Below are positions 52,601 to 64,000 of a DNA stretch of 64,000 nucleotides, in pieces (the stretch's first letter is position 1; each line of letters opens with the position of its first letter). The stretch covers positions 1,017,501 to 1,081,500 of the forward strand of contig OY718803.1 in NCBI GenBank assembly GCA_963070105.1, written 5' to 3'. Under the pieces are notes generated by a model. That model was not told where the DNA came from and ran no database searches. It saw only the letters and a list, made by a program, of their open reading frames with translations. Made by a program: the position numbers and the translations under genes. Source of the stretch: Litomosoides sigmodontis. Taxonomy: Eukaryota; Nematoda; Chromadorea; Rhabditida; Onchocercidae.

Positions 52601-55470
52601 TTTGTGGATTATCACGTACAGGAAAACAGATTATATCAATTTCACAAACAATCTCTTATACATACACGGGTACACACGCGCATATCCTATAGCATAGAAC
52701 AAATAAAACTGATCGATTAGCGCTGACAAATGTTTGAAATGAATTCAAACTATTTTAAAACATTAGGGATAATTGAAAATTTTTTTAAAAAAAAATTGCC
52801 GTTCCTTTTTTTTTTTAAAAAAAAAAGTAAAGCTGGAGGAGCAAGAATTTTTAATTTGCTAAAAAAGGAATAAATCTTTAAAAAATTTTTTTATAAAATA
52901 TGAATCAATATTAATTAACTAAAAAATAAATTGAGAAATATCAATTAAATTTTGCTCAGACAAGGTCTGCATGAGTCACATATGCTTTATGATTACTGCA
53001 TTCGTTATCACTGCCTATGCTACTGCTATCCATCATTGTTATCAGTGCGCTTGTTGTCATCGTACTTGCGCTCTTATCATCGTTGCGGCGGTGATAACAA
53101 TTAGCTTCTTCTCGCATATATCTTAGCTCTTAAGAGTTTCAATGAGAAGGTATTTTTTTCGGCGATGAACGAAACGGTGAAAGAGGGCGGCATGAGCAAA
53201 GTTTCTTTTGAAAGTGAGTTTTCCGCCCATTTTTTATTTTCAATTCTCTTATTCAAAACAAAATTTCCAATTAAAAAAATGCTTTTTTTTTCCACATGCA
53301 ACAAAAGAAAGAAAGAAAGAAGCAATGGTGCCACCAATGAAATGCAAATTAATTTGCGGAATTTGCAAGTGTTGTGATAGATTAATTTTTCTGATGTCTG
53401 ATAATTTTTTTAGCTCAAAGTGCTTGAATTTAAAATTCACGTGTTTGAATTTAAAAGATACGTGCAAATATTTAAATTTAAAAGGTACGAAAACGTTTCT
53501 ATTCTTTAATATTTAAATTTCGATAGTTAGTTTGTGTTGATAAATGTTAAAAATGTGTGAAATTTGAGCTAAGCGGAATACATACTCTTTTTTTTGTTTT
53601 TGAAGAAAATAAATGAAATTAGACTTTATAATTCCTCAATAACTATTTTCACACTAATATATCAAACATAATTTACTGAAAAAAGATGGGAGCTCTAGCA
53701 TGGCAAATGATGTGACTTGCAAAAAGAAGTTAAAATTTTTGAAATTTGTTTGCAAATTACAGTTAATTTTCCAGTCAAATAACTTAGACTTTTTTCTTTT
53801 AATTTCAAAGGATTCCAAAAAGGATGCATCGATTTCAATTATTTGCCGTAAAATTTAAGAAAAAAAAAGCCAAATTGGCCGCTCTGTCGTTTTGCTTTTT
53901 GCTTTTCTTCTCTCTCTCTCTCACACACACACACAAAACTTCATTCGTTGAATTCGATGAAATAATTTTTCTTGTTGTTGTTGTTACTACACATTGCGCC
54001 AAATTACTGTTATGAGAAATTTTTTTTTTTTGAAAATTGGATGGTTAGTTTTATTTCGTTTTCAGAAATAAATCAACGAATGTGCGTAATTTGCGAACTC
54101 AATCACTGCCATTTTTTAATATTTTAAAATCTAAAAATTTAAATTTAACATGGAAAACCGTTTCAGTATTTCTAAATTGAAATAGCAAAATTTTGCAAAA
54201 AGCATTTTTAGTGTTGTAAAACTAAAAGGCAAAGTTTCGTGGAGAAAACAGCGACGATTGACTCATTAATCGCCTTAATTGCAATTTTCTTCAATAAATG
54301 CATGAATGCGATCGTCTACTTAATACTAAAATATATATTTGATTAATTCATTGCTCATTCATTAAAACATTCAAATTTCACGCAAATTTTATATGTTTCA
54401 TTTTTAGGCATTTCAATTACTTAAATTGTTTAAAGTAACTTTTCTGGTGCTGAAAAAAACATGCTATGATTTGGAACTTATAACTTTCAAAATGCTTTCA
54501 TTATCTGTATGAATTCTTTGTACAACAGCTCTTGTACAAAAGCACTAATTGGAAAACTTATCAGCTATTTGTATTTAATTCAAAATGTAAACGGTAGCTC
54601 CTGCTAAGCATTCATTGATTAAATCAACCGGAAGGAAATTGACCTCATGTTGACCATGCAAATATCCTGTTATTGATGCTTTTCCTCTCCTGTAATTAAC
54701 TGCCACCACCACACGTGTACAGTTTGATGATAGCAAGCAACAGATGGATCGGCTAACAGCTGAGAACGATTTTCCACCAGTAAGCAGTAAGTAATGTGTC
54801 GTGTGAGCGATTTATCATTACCAAGTGATATGTGTGAAATCAGTGAATTAGTAGCACATAAATAACAAATTAGTGCCATAATGATAATTTATGTGAAATT
54901 TGAAATTTCTTAAAATTAACTTGCAAAAAAAATGCTTTCTCCTCCTTTTTCTTGCATTTAAATGAAATATCGTTATGTAAAATAGTCAGAATTCACATCA
55001 AAATTTTGCAAAAAAGAAAGACAAACAAAAAAAAGTAAAATATCATCGTTATTTTAAATATCGCATTTCAATTTCGATAATAAACCCTTGCAGTTAATTT
55101 CTCATCATAAAAAAAAATGCTTTTTAATGAAAAAAGTTTACAACATATTATTTTCTTCTCCGAGAAAAAAAAAGGAAGCAAAAAAAAACTGATTTAAATT
55201 TTATCTAAATTTTTTTTTGATAAGAATGGATTAGGTAAAAAATGAAGGAAAAAAAACGAACGACAAGTGTTACTAAGAAATTGCATGAGAAGGATAAGTG
55301 TCATTTGCTAGAAATTATGATTCCACTGGAAGCAGATGTTTCGGTATGCTCCAATACAGTACCTTTCTTGCATCTACCGACTCTACCTGACAACATCAAA
55401 GTGTTGCTGTTGCTAAGTTAAAACTAGCAAGCAACAAATATTGGTTGTAATAAAAATGTGAGAAGTAATT

Positions 55471-55545
55471 TTATTCCTTCCGGTCAAAGAGCAGAATTGC
55501 TTCCACTGCTTGTCCTCTCAAGGCGGTCACCACATCATCGGTCAT
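55471..55545 (-). CDS. Very small open frame in a GC-richer patch, unidentified
   Basis: On the minus strand an ATG opens 24 codons (start MTDDVVTALRG) ending in TAA. Its composition and codon-like pattern differ from the AT-rich flanks. No donor site lets it continue into another exon, and poly-A sits just upstream where an acceptor would be needed, so it would have to be a micro-ORF or part of a non-coding conserved element. Confidence 0.12.
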   Translation of the reverse strand: MTDDVVTALRGQAVEAILLFDRKE

Positions 55546-55785
55546 TCCTTTCGTTTTTTTTTTTGTTTTGCACCTGTGAGATGAAATAATTATCATTTCA
55601 TCATTAATCAGTTCATGCATATGTAAAGTTGAAAAAAAAAAGAAAAATTAAATTAAATTTATTACCATCAAACAGTAAAATGTTTGTAATTTGAAAAAAT
55701 AACATTTAATTAAATTATCACAAATAAAACATACACATATTTCATTGACCACTTATCATCCATCACAATTTTTATCAATTTATGA

Positions 55786-55968
55786 TTATTTCATCATTAA
55801 ATTACTGAATATACTGTAGCAATCCTTTCCTTCATTGCAAAATGTAACTTTACATCTTATTTGTTTACAATTTGATTTCCTACTTCTTTTCGAACATCGA
55901 TGACCGGCACTGTTAATCTCTCCATTACAGTTAGCATAAGGGATAGGAAGAGGAAGGAAGAGGTACAA
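55786..55968 (-). CDS. Cysteine-rich short frame, unidentified
   Basis: On the minus strand a 60-codon frame contains six Cys in its last 47 codons, spaced roughly C-x10-C-x8-C-x4-C-x4-C-x5-C, with basic clusters (SKRSRKSNCKQIRCK) and a TAA stop. The frame has no ATG near its start; it opens at a TTG. A CCAG (upstream) or AACAG (after codon 19) could act as acceptor, making it a terminal exon. The Cys pattern suggests a small secreted, disulphide-bonded peptide, but I recognise no family and no signal exon was found. Chance is a real alternative at this length. Confidence 0.22.
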   Translation of the reverse strand: MYLFLPLPIPYANCNGEINSAGHRCSKRSRKSNCKQIRCKVTFCNEGKDCYSIFSNLMMK

Positions 55969-57870
55969 AGACTGGTCAATTAACTCGAATCAGAGCGGCT
56001 TCATCTTCTCAACGATCGTTTCGTTCGTCCATCAGTGATGCCAATGGATCGGTCAAAAGAGAGATGTTACGGTTCAGCGCATCCTCAAATCTTTTCAATC
56101 ACACAACCAAAATGCAAAATGTTGCGTCAAACAGTTCCACACCATCACAATTACCAAATTACACTGCTAAAGCACAAAAGACAAAAGCGACGAAATTGTG
56201 TCGTAGAGGTATTTCTCCAGAGAATTCCTCCCTCATCCACTGAACTGATGAATAAATGGATGGTTTGTAAAATTGATGAGTGAAAATGAAGCGGGGATGG
56301 AGTAATTTTAAGTTAAATTTTACTTAGAAAGTCAAACTCGGAAATGATTGATAATGCTATAGGCAAAAGATGTATGTAGGCATGTACGATCAGTGAGCAA
56401 AGTAAAAAGTTAATTAATAATTTCAAAAGAAAAACAGCTATTAAACTAAAAGTGATAGTAAAAAAAAAATGATGGATGTTTAAGAAAGTTAAGATTTCTT
56501 TCGGAATTATCGACAGAAAATTGTAAATAAAAAAGAGGTAATATGAAAATGCCCAGTGCGAAACGCAAAATTCGTATGATGAAATTTGCAAAAGCGAACA
56601 AATCATCCAAACACACTTGAGAATTTGAAAAATTTAAAAACTTTGAAGTGGATTGAAATTATTACATGACACGCATTACAGTTATTCGTTGGAATTTTAC
56701 TTCAAAAATTCTTATAATTATAAATTTAAGCAAGAATTCTTCATTCCATTTAAGTTTACTGAAACATTTCCTTGCAATTTTATCAATTTGAAATTCAATA
56801 TTTGAAATTTCATTTGTGATCTGTTTTTACCCATTGCTCTCTCAAAGAAAAATTTATGCGTCAGATTATTCCGCTCACCTAGCACTGCTTAGCAATTTCT
56901 TTTCTCGGATATCTTTTATGTGCTGGTTTTTTCGTCATATCAAACAGTATCGCAAGGTATGAGGAGTACGGTAAAAAGAGATTTAGTTTCATAGCAATAG
57001 CGCTATATACAGTATCACCCTCCAACGTTATAATTTCCTTTCGATTACGGTAAATGTTTACATTCAACACAAAAATAACCTGTTGTTTTCAGACTAGTGG
57101 TTGCTGCTTATTTAACTGTAAGTACTGCTAAAATTTAAGAAGAATGACTTCGTGCAAGATCGTACAGTAAGTGGTCAAGATTAGTGATAATTCAGGTTGA
57201 TGATTCATTGCCCACCCCTTTATCGTAGTGCAAGAATGAACTGAACTTAATTATAATGAATTAGTTTTACTTACAATCTTCACAGGTTGGTAATTTATCG
57301 TGATAGCATATTTCAACACTTTTCACACATCTGTCGTACTGTTTCACACTGTTTCCTTTGTGTAAGTAAATTCAAGCAGTTAAACTTTTTCACACAAAGC
57401 ATTACTTTCATTTCATCGCTATGCTATCAGCGCTTTTCCGCTTACTCTTTTCCAATCTTTTCAATCTCTAACTCTCTCTTTCGTAAACACTCATTTTTCA
57501 TTTTTTTGTGACCTACAATGTTCTCTTCCCTTTTCCTCTTCCAATACCAATATTCATTATCCTTCTGCTTTGCTCTCTTCATAACACTACTTATGGCGTC
57601 TTCCGCTTCCTCTACTACAATCTTTTCGCGTTTTGTCAATCACTAACTTCTGTTTGTTCACGCTATTTCTTTGTCATAACTTATGGTGAAATGTTATTGC
57701 AAGGAGATATTATGAGTTTTTTCGAGGTTAATTTAACAGTTGACGAAATAGTTCGTCCACACAGAAATACGACAGGAAACATTTGTGTGGTGGTAGGTTC
57801 AGAGACGCCATGCAAATTTTCTCTTCCTCACTTTCTCTTGTATTTATTTATGATTGCTTCGGCTATCGAA

Positions 57871-57992
57871 GTACCAGGCTACGTGGGTGCCGGTAGCGCA
57901 ATCGTCGGTTGAGCTTAGCTTTGTTGCAGGTTTGGCTTTCATGTGACTGGCGCTAAGGAGGAAGAAGAGAAGAGATCGTTGGGAGCGGTCGA
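57871..57992 (+). promoter_or_regulatory. Presumed 5' leader of the CERT gene
   Basis: Visibly GC-richer DNA immediately before the CERT start codon. A TTTGTTGCAG at 57920-57929 could be a splice or trans-splice acceptor for the mRNA leader. A nearer upstream ATG (57951) is followed directly by TGA, so it would give no protein. No TATA box is evident. Confidence 0.3.
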
Positions 57993-58054
57993 ATGGCGCC
58001 TACTGATCGACAGCTCACCAAATCATCAAGTAACGACGATAGGGATGATGCCTT
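57993..58054 (+). CDS. CERT exon 1 (start codon)
   Basis: Twenty codons plus two bases, starting [12 protein letters not shown] and acidic thereafter (DDRDDA). The donor GTAGGT at 58055 leaves phase 2, which the single G before TTG in exon 2 completes. The next in-frame codon beyond the donor would be TAG, so splicing here is required. Human CERT likewise has a short acidic, Ser-rich leader before the PH domain. The exon itself has no homology-based proof. Confidence 0.65.
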
Positions 58055-61000
58055 GTAGGTATTTCAGGCTGGCAACAGCGTACGTCTATTAGCATACCTG
58101 TACATGTAGTTAAGTGAACGAGTGGAGATGCGTATGCGATCATTCGCAATTTTAGTTTCAAAGTTGAATCAATGAAGTAAGGTTTGGAGAAGGGTCAAGG
58201 CTGGTAAGCGAGATAATGCTAAGCATGAGGGAATAGACGGAATGATTTACCAAAATTACTGATTAAATTAATTAGAGTAAACAAAGAAATAGCAGTAGAC
58301 GATGTGTATTCTTAGCAGTTGAAATGACAAAGTCAATAAGTAAGCAATGTTTAGTGTTAATAATTAATTAAACGGTACTACAGCCAAGTTACGAGTTGCG
58401 GCAGTCCGGAATGGTTGGAAATTTCTAGCAGCAAACATTAGCATTACTTACATCGTTATTTTTTTTGATGTTACCGCTTTTAGCACATTTGCAGTAGTAT
58501 GACGATCAAATGAGACTTGCTGAATAATTACTGTGAGTTTTTTCGTGGCAATTATTATTATAGAATGTAAAGACGAAATTGTTTTGAGGATGAGTAGCTG
58601 TGCGAGTTTGAATTTATCAGAATTTGAGGCCGTTTATGCTTCAAATTTTAATTTTAGAATGATTTTCAGGTTGAAAGTTTGCGGTATTATGTACAAATGG
58701 ACAAATTTTGTGTATGGATGGCAAAAACGGTATTTTGAATTGGAGAACGGCGTTTTGGCATATTACAAATCAGAATCAGAAAAGCAATACGGGAGTCGTG
58801 GCTCAATTTCACTACATATTGCACGTCTTGTGGTTGGTTAGTTTATAAAATATGTAGTTTAGTATAGGAATAAAGGGAAGATGTATGGCATAGGACAGAT
58901 AAAATGGGAAATGAATGCACTCAAATGCTCAATAATGACATAACTTTGATCACATGCAAAATAGTACAGTGTGCCGACTGTTTGCAGTTGTCATTACAGG
59001 AAAACGATATCGACTTTAATCGATTTGACGTGCTAACAAATGATACTTGCTGGTATTTAAGAACCGAAAACTCAAAATTTCGGAATTTATGGTTACGTGC
59101 TTTAAGATACCAAATGGTTTGCTGCGTTTTATTTTACACATTTCTTTTTTAACTTAGTAAAATTTTGTGTCTCTAATCTTTGATTACTAGTTTGCAGAAT
59201 TACGAATTACTATACTACTTTGATGTTATTCGAAGCCGTTTCCACAAAAATTTTATTTTAACTCATTAAAATTCTTGTGTTTTTAACAGTTCGGGTCAAC
59301 CAATAAATCAATGAAACGCTGTTCGACTGATGACCCAGCAAGAAGTATAAATTGTGAACAGTCGTCATTATCAGTAACTTTTATTGCTTAAATTAAATTA
59401 AAACAGATTTAAGTTGATGTGTGTAGAAAAAGTGGATATAGAGAAAGCAGTAAGTTTTTTACTCATCTTTTTAGAATCAGTGTGGGAAAAATTATGAGTG
59501 GAAATTTTTTGTTTTAAAACATACATTTCGCATTGGTCTGAATTGAGTTTTTTATGTTAATTATCGTTTTCCTCATAAAGCAAGAGCTTATGTTTTTCGT
59601 AAGAGAGGTGGAATACAAAAGAGATTTAGTAAAGAAACCTAAGAGTAAAATTAGAAGAAAACATTAGTTGATTCGGGATAAGAACGTTTTAATATTTTCT
59701 AGTTACAACTGGTTAATAAAATGGAACAGTTGGAACGTTTCAACGATATGATTGAACGACAAGCAGCTCGCCTTGAAAACTTAATTCATACAATCAAGGA
59801 TAACAGAGACAGTACTAGTGCTACTTCCCTTTTAGATGAAAGCATTGCATTGAATGCTGTAACTATTGCTGTACTACAAAATATTAATGCATGCATTCAT
59901 TTACTAGCAAAACAGGTGATAAATTTTTTAGATGTAAAATATAGCTACTATTCTGTTAAATTAGGTGCGAAGTTAGATTTGTGAAGTTTTACAGACTTTT
60001 CGCTGAAGTGAAGTTTGAGAAATGGCAAATAATTTAAATAAACCGACGTGAAGCTTGCATTTGTTTTACTTAATTGTTTTTCACCAGTCATTTCTTTTTT
60101 TATACAGTAGACCTTTTTTCACAGATGGTAGTGCTTGAAACTAAAATCGGGAGATCATTGTCCTATTTATATTTAAAAATATATTGGTGATTTGTTGTTC
60201 CTATAATGGTTCTAAGAATAATATCTATATTGTGCAGCTTCTGTTTATAACATCATTTTAGGCAAAAGTCAATCATAATTACGGCGAGCAATGGGAAAGG
60301 GAGCACGAAGTGACTGCAAATAGCAATTCGCAGCGCATCATGATTAATCAAACATCCGTAAGCGTCGGAATTTTTTGAAATCAGATGGGAGATGAAAGCA
60401 TGATTTAGATGGATTTAGCAGTACGTTAAAAAATAAAAAATTAGTTGTATGGTTAAATGCCTCTTGTCATATCCCATTAAGCGGTTATTAGATTGATTTC
60501 AAGGAAACTGTTAGCACATCTAGTTTGATACTATTTCCATCTGTTTAGGTATTGCGATGTTACCCCAGTAATCCTAGTTTATCCTCTTTTTTCTCATTGG
60601 TTTTTCAAGCAGGCCTAATTTTCCAAAGCCTTTTTCAAAAATTTCTCTTACTTGAACTGTTTGTAAGTTAATAGAACATGTTGCTAAGTTAATTAATTAC
60701 AGTAATTTTGTTATGTGATTCTTTTTATTTTTTGCCAAATTCATAAATTATTCACATTAATTTTTAACAGGCAACTGCTTTTTAAAATATACGGAGTTGA
60801 CTTAGTTAGCTGCTCAAGTCATTAAACTTCGTTAAGTTTTGTTTCTGCTAAATTTTATTCAAGTGTTTGGTTAAATTGTTTAAATTCCATTTAGTCTGTT
60901 TATTTTATTTTCAGGCGGTAGATAGTTTAAGTGATGATGATGGACAGGAGTGGTATGATGCTTATGATTGTACTCCTGAAAACAAGATCGATATTAATGG

Positions 61001-64000
61001 ACCCAACTTTTCAGTTCGTATCTTTATTGATTTTATATAGTACTGTAACTGGGTTAATATTCCGTCACTTTATCTCGCTTCTTAATTATTCTTCGATGTG
61101 TGTTTCTGCCAGACATTAATTCAGATTTTATTGAACAAAAAATGCAAACTGCTCTAATGAAAATAAATTTGACGAGAATTTGTACATAAGTTTTATTGAG
61201 ACTCTTACGTTTCTTAGTCCATAATTAAATGTATTTTTCATTTTGCGCTGAAATTACTTTCATGCTGAAGTTAATGTACAATCAACTTTACAATTCCAAC
61301 AAAATAATTTTTTATTGACAGTGTTCCCTTTGCATGCATTCACAAGTTTTGTTTCCCAAAAAAAATTTTTTTTTCAGCCTCTTGCCATCGCGGTTGATTT
61401 CAAAAATTGGGATACTTTTTTACTGTAAGAAAATATAATAGCCAAGTTATCCGCGTGGTATTGAAATTACCAGATTTCTGTGATATGATTTTAATTGCCG
61501 TGTGCATCAAAATTTCTTCCACACATTTTAATTCCAGGAGAAACAATTAAGTGAGATACAGAATTCAGAATCACTGATTGAGACAGGAGAAACAAGTGGA
61601 AATTATCCCAGTATTGCTGAATCACCACCCAGAGATGCTACTTTGCCTGTATCAAGTGTATTTGCAGTTGAAATCAACAAAATTGCAGCAGAACAATTAA
61701 AATATGCACGATCTAGTATTTACGACAATGTAAGTTTTTGCATTTGAATGTTAATTTTTTGTTGTAATAAATGGATTAAGTTGTTTTGGGTCGGCACATG
61801 GATTAAGATATGTGTGGTTTGAGATTATGGTCAGATAGAATCGTTATTTATGTTAAGCTAAAAAAGTGTTTATGTTATATGTTAAACTAGAAAAGAAAAA
61901 CAGTGGTTTAATGTAAAATACACTAGCATTCCTTGTTTTACAAAATATTTACGTAAACTGTTGAATGATTCTTCATATTTCGTCGGCAAATATTTACACT
62001 TAGCTGGTTAGATGATTGAAATGCTTTCTACAGTTATTCTTTAGGAAACATTGCGAAATAACGTGTCTTCTGGTTTAGACGCAATGGTCAAAGATGAGCA
62101 TATAATAAAGATGGAATTTGTAGGTTTGGCAGTTGTTCATGGGAAGAGGATGAAACGAAAATGTATAGGAGAGAATTAGAAATTAATGGAATAGTCTGTG
62201 ACCCATTGAAGGCTGTCCATCTTGTACAGGTTTTCTTTATTTTCAGTCCTGAGATGTAATATGTATTTATTTTACAAACTTTTGCAGTTTAAATTGCAGT
62301 TTATGCAATTTTCAAAACGAATGAAGTGCCAAACGTAGTGGGAGGTTATTGAAAAATACAGTGTTTGCGTAACAATGCGCTTCGTTTAAGCTCTGAGTAC
62401 GTCTTACAAAATGGATAATTATCTGTATATTTATAGCATCAAAAAACTAATAAACCGCCTTTTTTAGTAATGAAAGCAGATTAATAACACTTTATCCATG
62501 TTGTTTCAGGGTGTATCGGCTAGGGAATACATTCATTATTCTTCGAACCGCGTTATAAACAAGAGTGGGATGGTTAGTTTGTCATTTGCTTTGCTAGCAA
62601 CAGATGAAAAAAGGATGATTTTATTCACCTGTGCAGTTGTTCTGGTGTTTTTTGCGCCAATTAATGTTTTGTTTTATTTTTATTGTGGCGTACATTTTAG
62701 ATAGTTATCCGTCATTCACTTATGTCCTCCCATCCATAGTTTAATCTAAGAGGATTATAAATGGACTACACTGACTAGCATTCATAATCCGGTTAGATCA
62801 AATTCGAAAAGCAAATAAAGAAAAAACATAATAAATTTTCCAGAAACATTGGTCAATACAAAAGTTGTTGATAGAATTTCTATGGATACTGTTATAATAC
62901 ATCAGGTTAGATATCTTTCACTGAGATATATCGAATATTTTTCATGTGTCTTTCGGATTTTAACTTTTAAAATTGTGCTGATTGGTTACTTGTTTCAGTC
63001 GTCAGGTTATTCTATGTAGCAACTCACGTTAATTTGTAATATGTTTTCTTTTCAGTTGCACAAAAGAATTTGGCCGTCTGCTCACGAGAATCCTTATTTT
63101 TGGTCAAATGTACGATACCTTCCAGATGAAAAAGCCCGGGAGCATTGGATTTATATATGGTCTGCAACCACGACTGCGATCTTCCAAATGTGCCGGTTAG
63201 TTTCTTTTCATTTCGCCTTTCTGGATTTGTCAGTTACATTTCAAAAAAAAATTTTGCATATTATGGATAACTCCATGAATCGATATTATTTCGTAGCTAA
63301 GATATAAATTTTTATAATCCAATGTTTTAGCTGCAACACAGTTCTAATGTTCGAGTAAGTTTGACTGTAGCGATGTTATGTGAAACAGTTATCAAACCCA
63401 TGGGCATGAAAAGCCAGTGCTCAGTTGGATCGTGACGATATTCAATGCCAAGTATGCTACTGTGCACAAGGTATGCTCGTAAAATATGTGAATTCCAGTC
63501 ATTTTTGGGGACTGCTCAAGTACGGTTTATGGAAGCTTTTGGTTGATAGCTAGTTTTACAACGTTATTTTTTAATTTTTTTCATATCGAAATTTCTAAAC
63601 AACTGATAAACATTATGACATAATAAATAATTTGTGTGAGCAATCTTTCACAAAAAGGAAATTAGTAGCGGAACTTGATAAGGTAGTTGCTGATGAATAT
63701 CTTACTGTAAAATTGCAAGTCACTAAAAAATTTTAAAAAAGAAAAGAAAATTTGAACCGTAATTGCTATGAATCGAAAATTTTCATGTTAAATCACTTTT
63801 CTTAAATCTAGGGTAGCGATTCACGTGCTGACTATGTCTCAGTTTTCTGCACTATAGCTTCAGAATAGTCATACATTTTAAACTTCTTTCTGTGAACTTA
63901 GTGTAAACCTATTTTGCTAAATCAAACGAGGATTTTTTCAGTAATCCAGGTGGTTGGGTACCGGCATCAGCATTGCGAGTTATTACAAACGTGAATATCC
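57993..64000 (+). CDS. Ceramide transfer protein CERT (STARD11 / COL4A3BP-like), 3' end beyond window
   Basis: CERT extracts ceramide at the ER and delivers it to the trans-Golgi for sphingomyelin synthesis. Exons: 57993-58054, 58670-58832, 59000-59116, 59290-59373, 59703-59915, 60262-60357, 60915-61013, 61538-61729, 62124-62229, 62510-62572, 62844-62905, 63056-63195, 63331-63470, 63942 onward. Domain order matches CERT: short acidic N-terminus, PH domain (about residues 21-114), Ser-rich linker, helical middle region, FFAT-type motif (EWYDAYD, about 257-263) and START domain (from about 325). Alignment with the human protein as remembered is nearly gap-free in PH (KWTN, GWQ, YYKSE, YG-RGSI) and START ([26 protein letters not shown]). 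Exons 1-8 join without phase conflict. Exons 9-14 need six small indels to stay in frame, so this sequence as given would not encode an intact START domain. The last residues, about where human CERT reads KREYPKFL, run off the edge. Confidence 0.92.
58670..59116 (+). CDS. CERT exons 2-3: PH domain
   Basis: Exons 58670-58832 and 59000-59116. The first gives the beta strands with [20 protein letters not shown] and the [11 protein letters not shown] segment. The second gives DFNRFDV, then CWYLRTEN and the C-terminal helix LWLRALR. Joining at 58832 and 59000 makes the domain the same length as human CERT in this region, which decided between the two possible acceptors (58980 and 58999 areas). In CERT this domain binds phosphatidylinositol 4-phosphate and targets the Golgi. 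The GTTGGT donor is weak but in phase. Confidence 0.9.
59290..59915 (+). CDS. CERT exons 4-5: Ser-rich linker and helical middle region
   Basis: Exon 4 (59290-59373) is rich in Ser, Lys and Asp and corresponds to the regulatory Ser-rich linker after the PH domain. The exact phosphorylated serine motif of the human protein is not recognisable. Exon 5 (59703-59915) encodes [20 protein letters not shown] and a long amphipathic region ending HLLAKQ, matching the coiled-coil that starts SLREKLAEMETF in human CERT. Both are phase 0 at each end. Confidence 0.8.
60262..61013 (+). CDS. CERT exons 6-7: VAP-binding FFAT-type motif
   Basis: Exon 6 (60262-60357) continues the polar middle region (GEQWEREHE). 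Exon 7 (60915-61013) contains [16 protein letters not shown]. The core E-W-Y-D-A-Y-D fits the FFAT consensus E-F/Y-F-D-A-x-E with W at position 2 and D at position 7, preceded by the usual acidic run. In CERT this motif binds ER-resident VAP proteins and anchors the protein at ER-Golgi contact sites. The donor after exon 7 (GTTCGT) is non-optimal but keeps phase 0. Confidence 0.85.
61538..61729 (+). CDS. CERT exon 8: start of START domain
   Basis: Sixty-four codons, phase 0 at both ends, with a strong GTAAGT donor. The first half is Glu/Ser-rich linker. The second half ([20 protein letters not shown]) is the N-terminal helix of the START domain, aligning to the HRFVQKVEEMVQNHM region of human CERT. 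Confidence 0.85.
62124..64000 (+). CDS. CERT exons 9-14: START lipid-transfer domain, with frame breaks
   Basis: Homology continues through six exons but not in one frame. Points where the frame must move: one extra base at 62136-62137; one missing near 62538-62541; two extra (or one missing) in the TA run 63151-63158; one extra A at 63409-63412; one missing at the exon 13-14 junction (63470/63942); one missing A at 63987-63989. Exons 10-11, by contrast, meet in a phase that confirms the missing base in exon 10. Positions equivalent to the human ceramide contacts are recognisable: E446 as Asp in QEWD, Q467 in IIHQ, N504 in VCN, Y553 in VCYCAQ. No in-frame stop is seen between the breaks in the homologous frame. 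Sequence error or very recent decay are the two readings. Confidence 0.85.

Noticed and set aside
56035..56283. 82-codon plus-strand frame with an ATG and a GTATTT donor at about 56209
   Set aside because: Composition is somewhat coding-like, but there is no recognisable domain and no matching downstream exon was found before CERT. Kept only as a remote possibility of a separate first exon.
57508..57912. 134-codon plus-strand frame upstream of CERT
   Set aside because: The longest non-repeat frame in the region, but it opens at GTG, is hydrophobic and pyrimidine-driven in its first half, and matches no family I know. Its possible donor (GTAGGT at about 57793) exits in phase 0, which does not fit CERT exon 2. 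It might still be an upstream exon of something else.
62045..62119. Possible extra CERT exon with 25 open codons (start ETLRNN) after a TTTAG acceptor
   Set aside because: The intron to the homologous sequence would be only about 13 bases, and the human protein has no room for this insert. The TTTGTAG acceptor at 62123 gives the conserved VWQL instead.

Overview
The window reads as AT-rich eukaryotic DNA, most likely from a parasitic-type (filarial or other spirurid-like) nematode. Two genes split into many small exons can be rebuilt. Their introns run from about 150 bp to 4.6 kb, and many acceptors have the TTTTCAG or TTTTAG form usual in nematodes. Intergenic DNA is packed with microsatellites ((CA)n, (GT)n, (TA)n, (GA)n, (ATT)n, (ATC)n). 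The nematode assignment is an inference from gene structure and composition. I saw no prokaryotic operon, CRISPR array, rRNA or convincing tRNA.

Layout. 1-22.3 kb: no gene I can support; microsatellites, a 31-bp minisatellite, a 103-bp dispersed duplication, TTATCA-rich arrays and one more GC-rich island (about 15.5 kb). 22.36-30.44 kb, + strand: a seven-exon gene for a 264-residue ankyrin-repeat protein, best matched to the sosondowah (SOWAH) family, with a possible alternative first exon at 26.95 kb inside its large second intron. 30.51 kb: a short frame with a signal-peptide-like start, 73 bp after that gene's stop codon. 31-57.9 kb: a gene desert with a (TA)n tract of about 114 bp, a (GT)n tract of about 200 bp and a (TTA)n tract of about 1.56 kb. 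A few weak candidate exons lie on the minus strand, the best at 31.7 kb. 57.99-64.0 kb, + strand: the ceramide transfer protein CERT (STARD11-like), with PH domain, central helical region, FFAT-type motif and START domain, running off the right edge.

The most striking gene-level observation is in CERT. Exons 1-8 join without any phase conflict. Exons 9-14, which encode the START domain, need six small indels in about 570 coding bases to stay in frame. Most fall in short mononucleotide or TA runs, and expected lipid-binding positions reappear in the shifted frames. This points to uncorrected sequence error or very recent decay confined to 62.1-64.0 kb. The most striking non-coding observation is the (TTA)n array, about 519 units with a single interruption.

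The two recognised genes have no evident shared pathway. CERT carries ceramide from ER to Golgi, while the SOWAH-like protein is a presumed protein-interaction adaptor. I found no clearly novel multi-gene system here.
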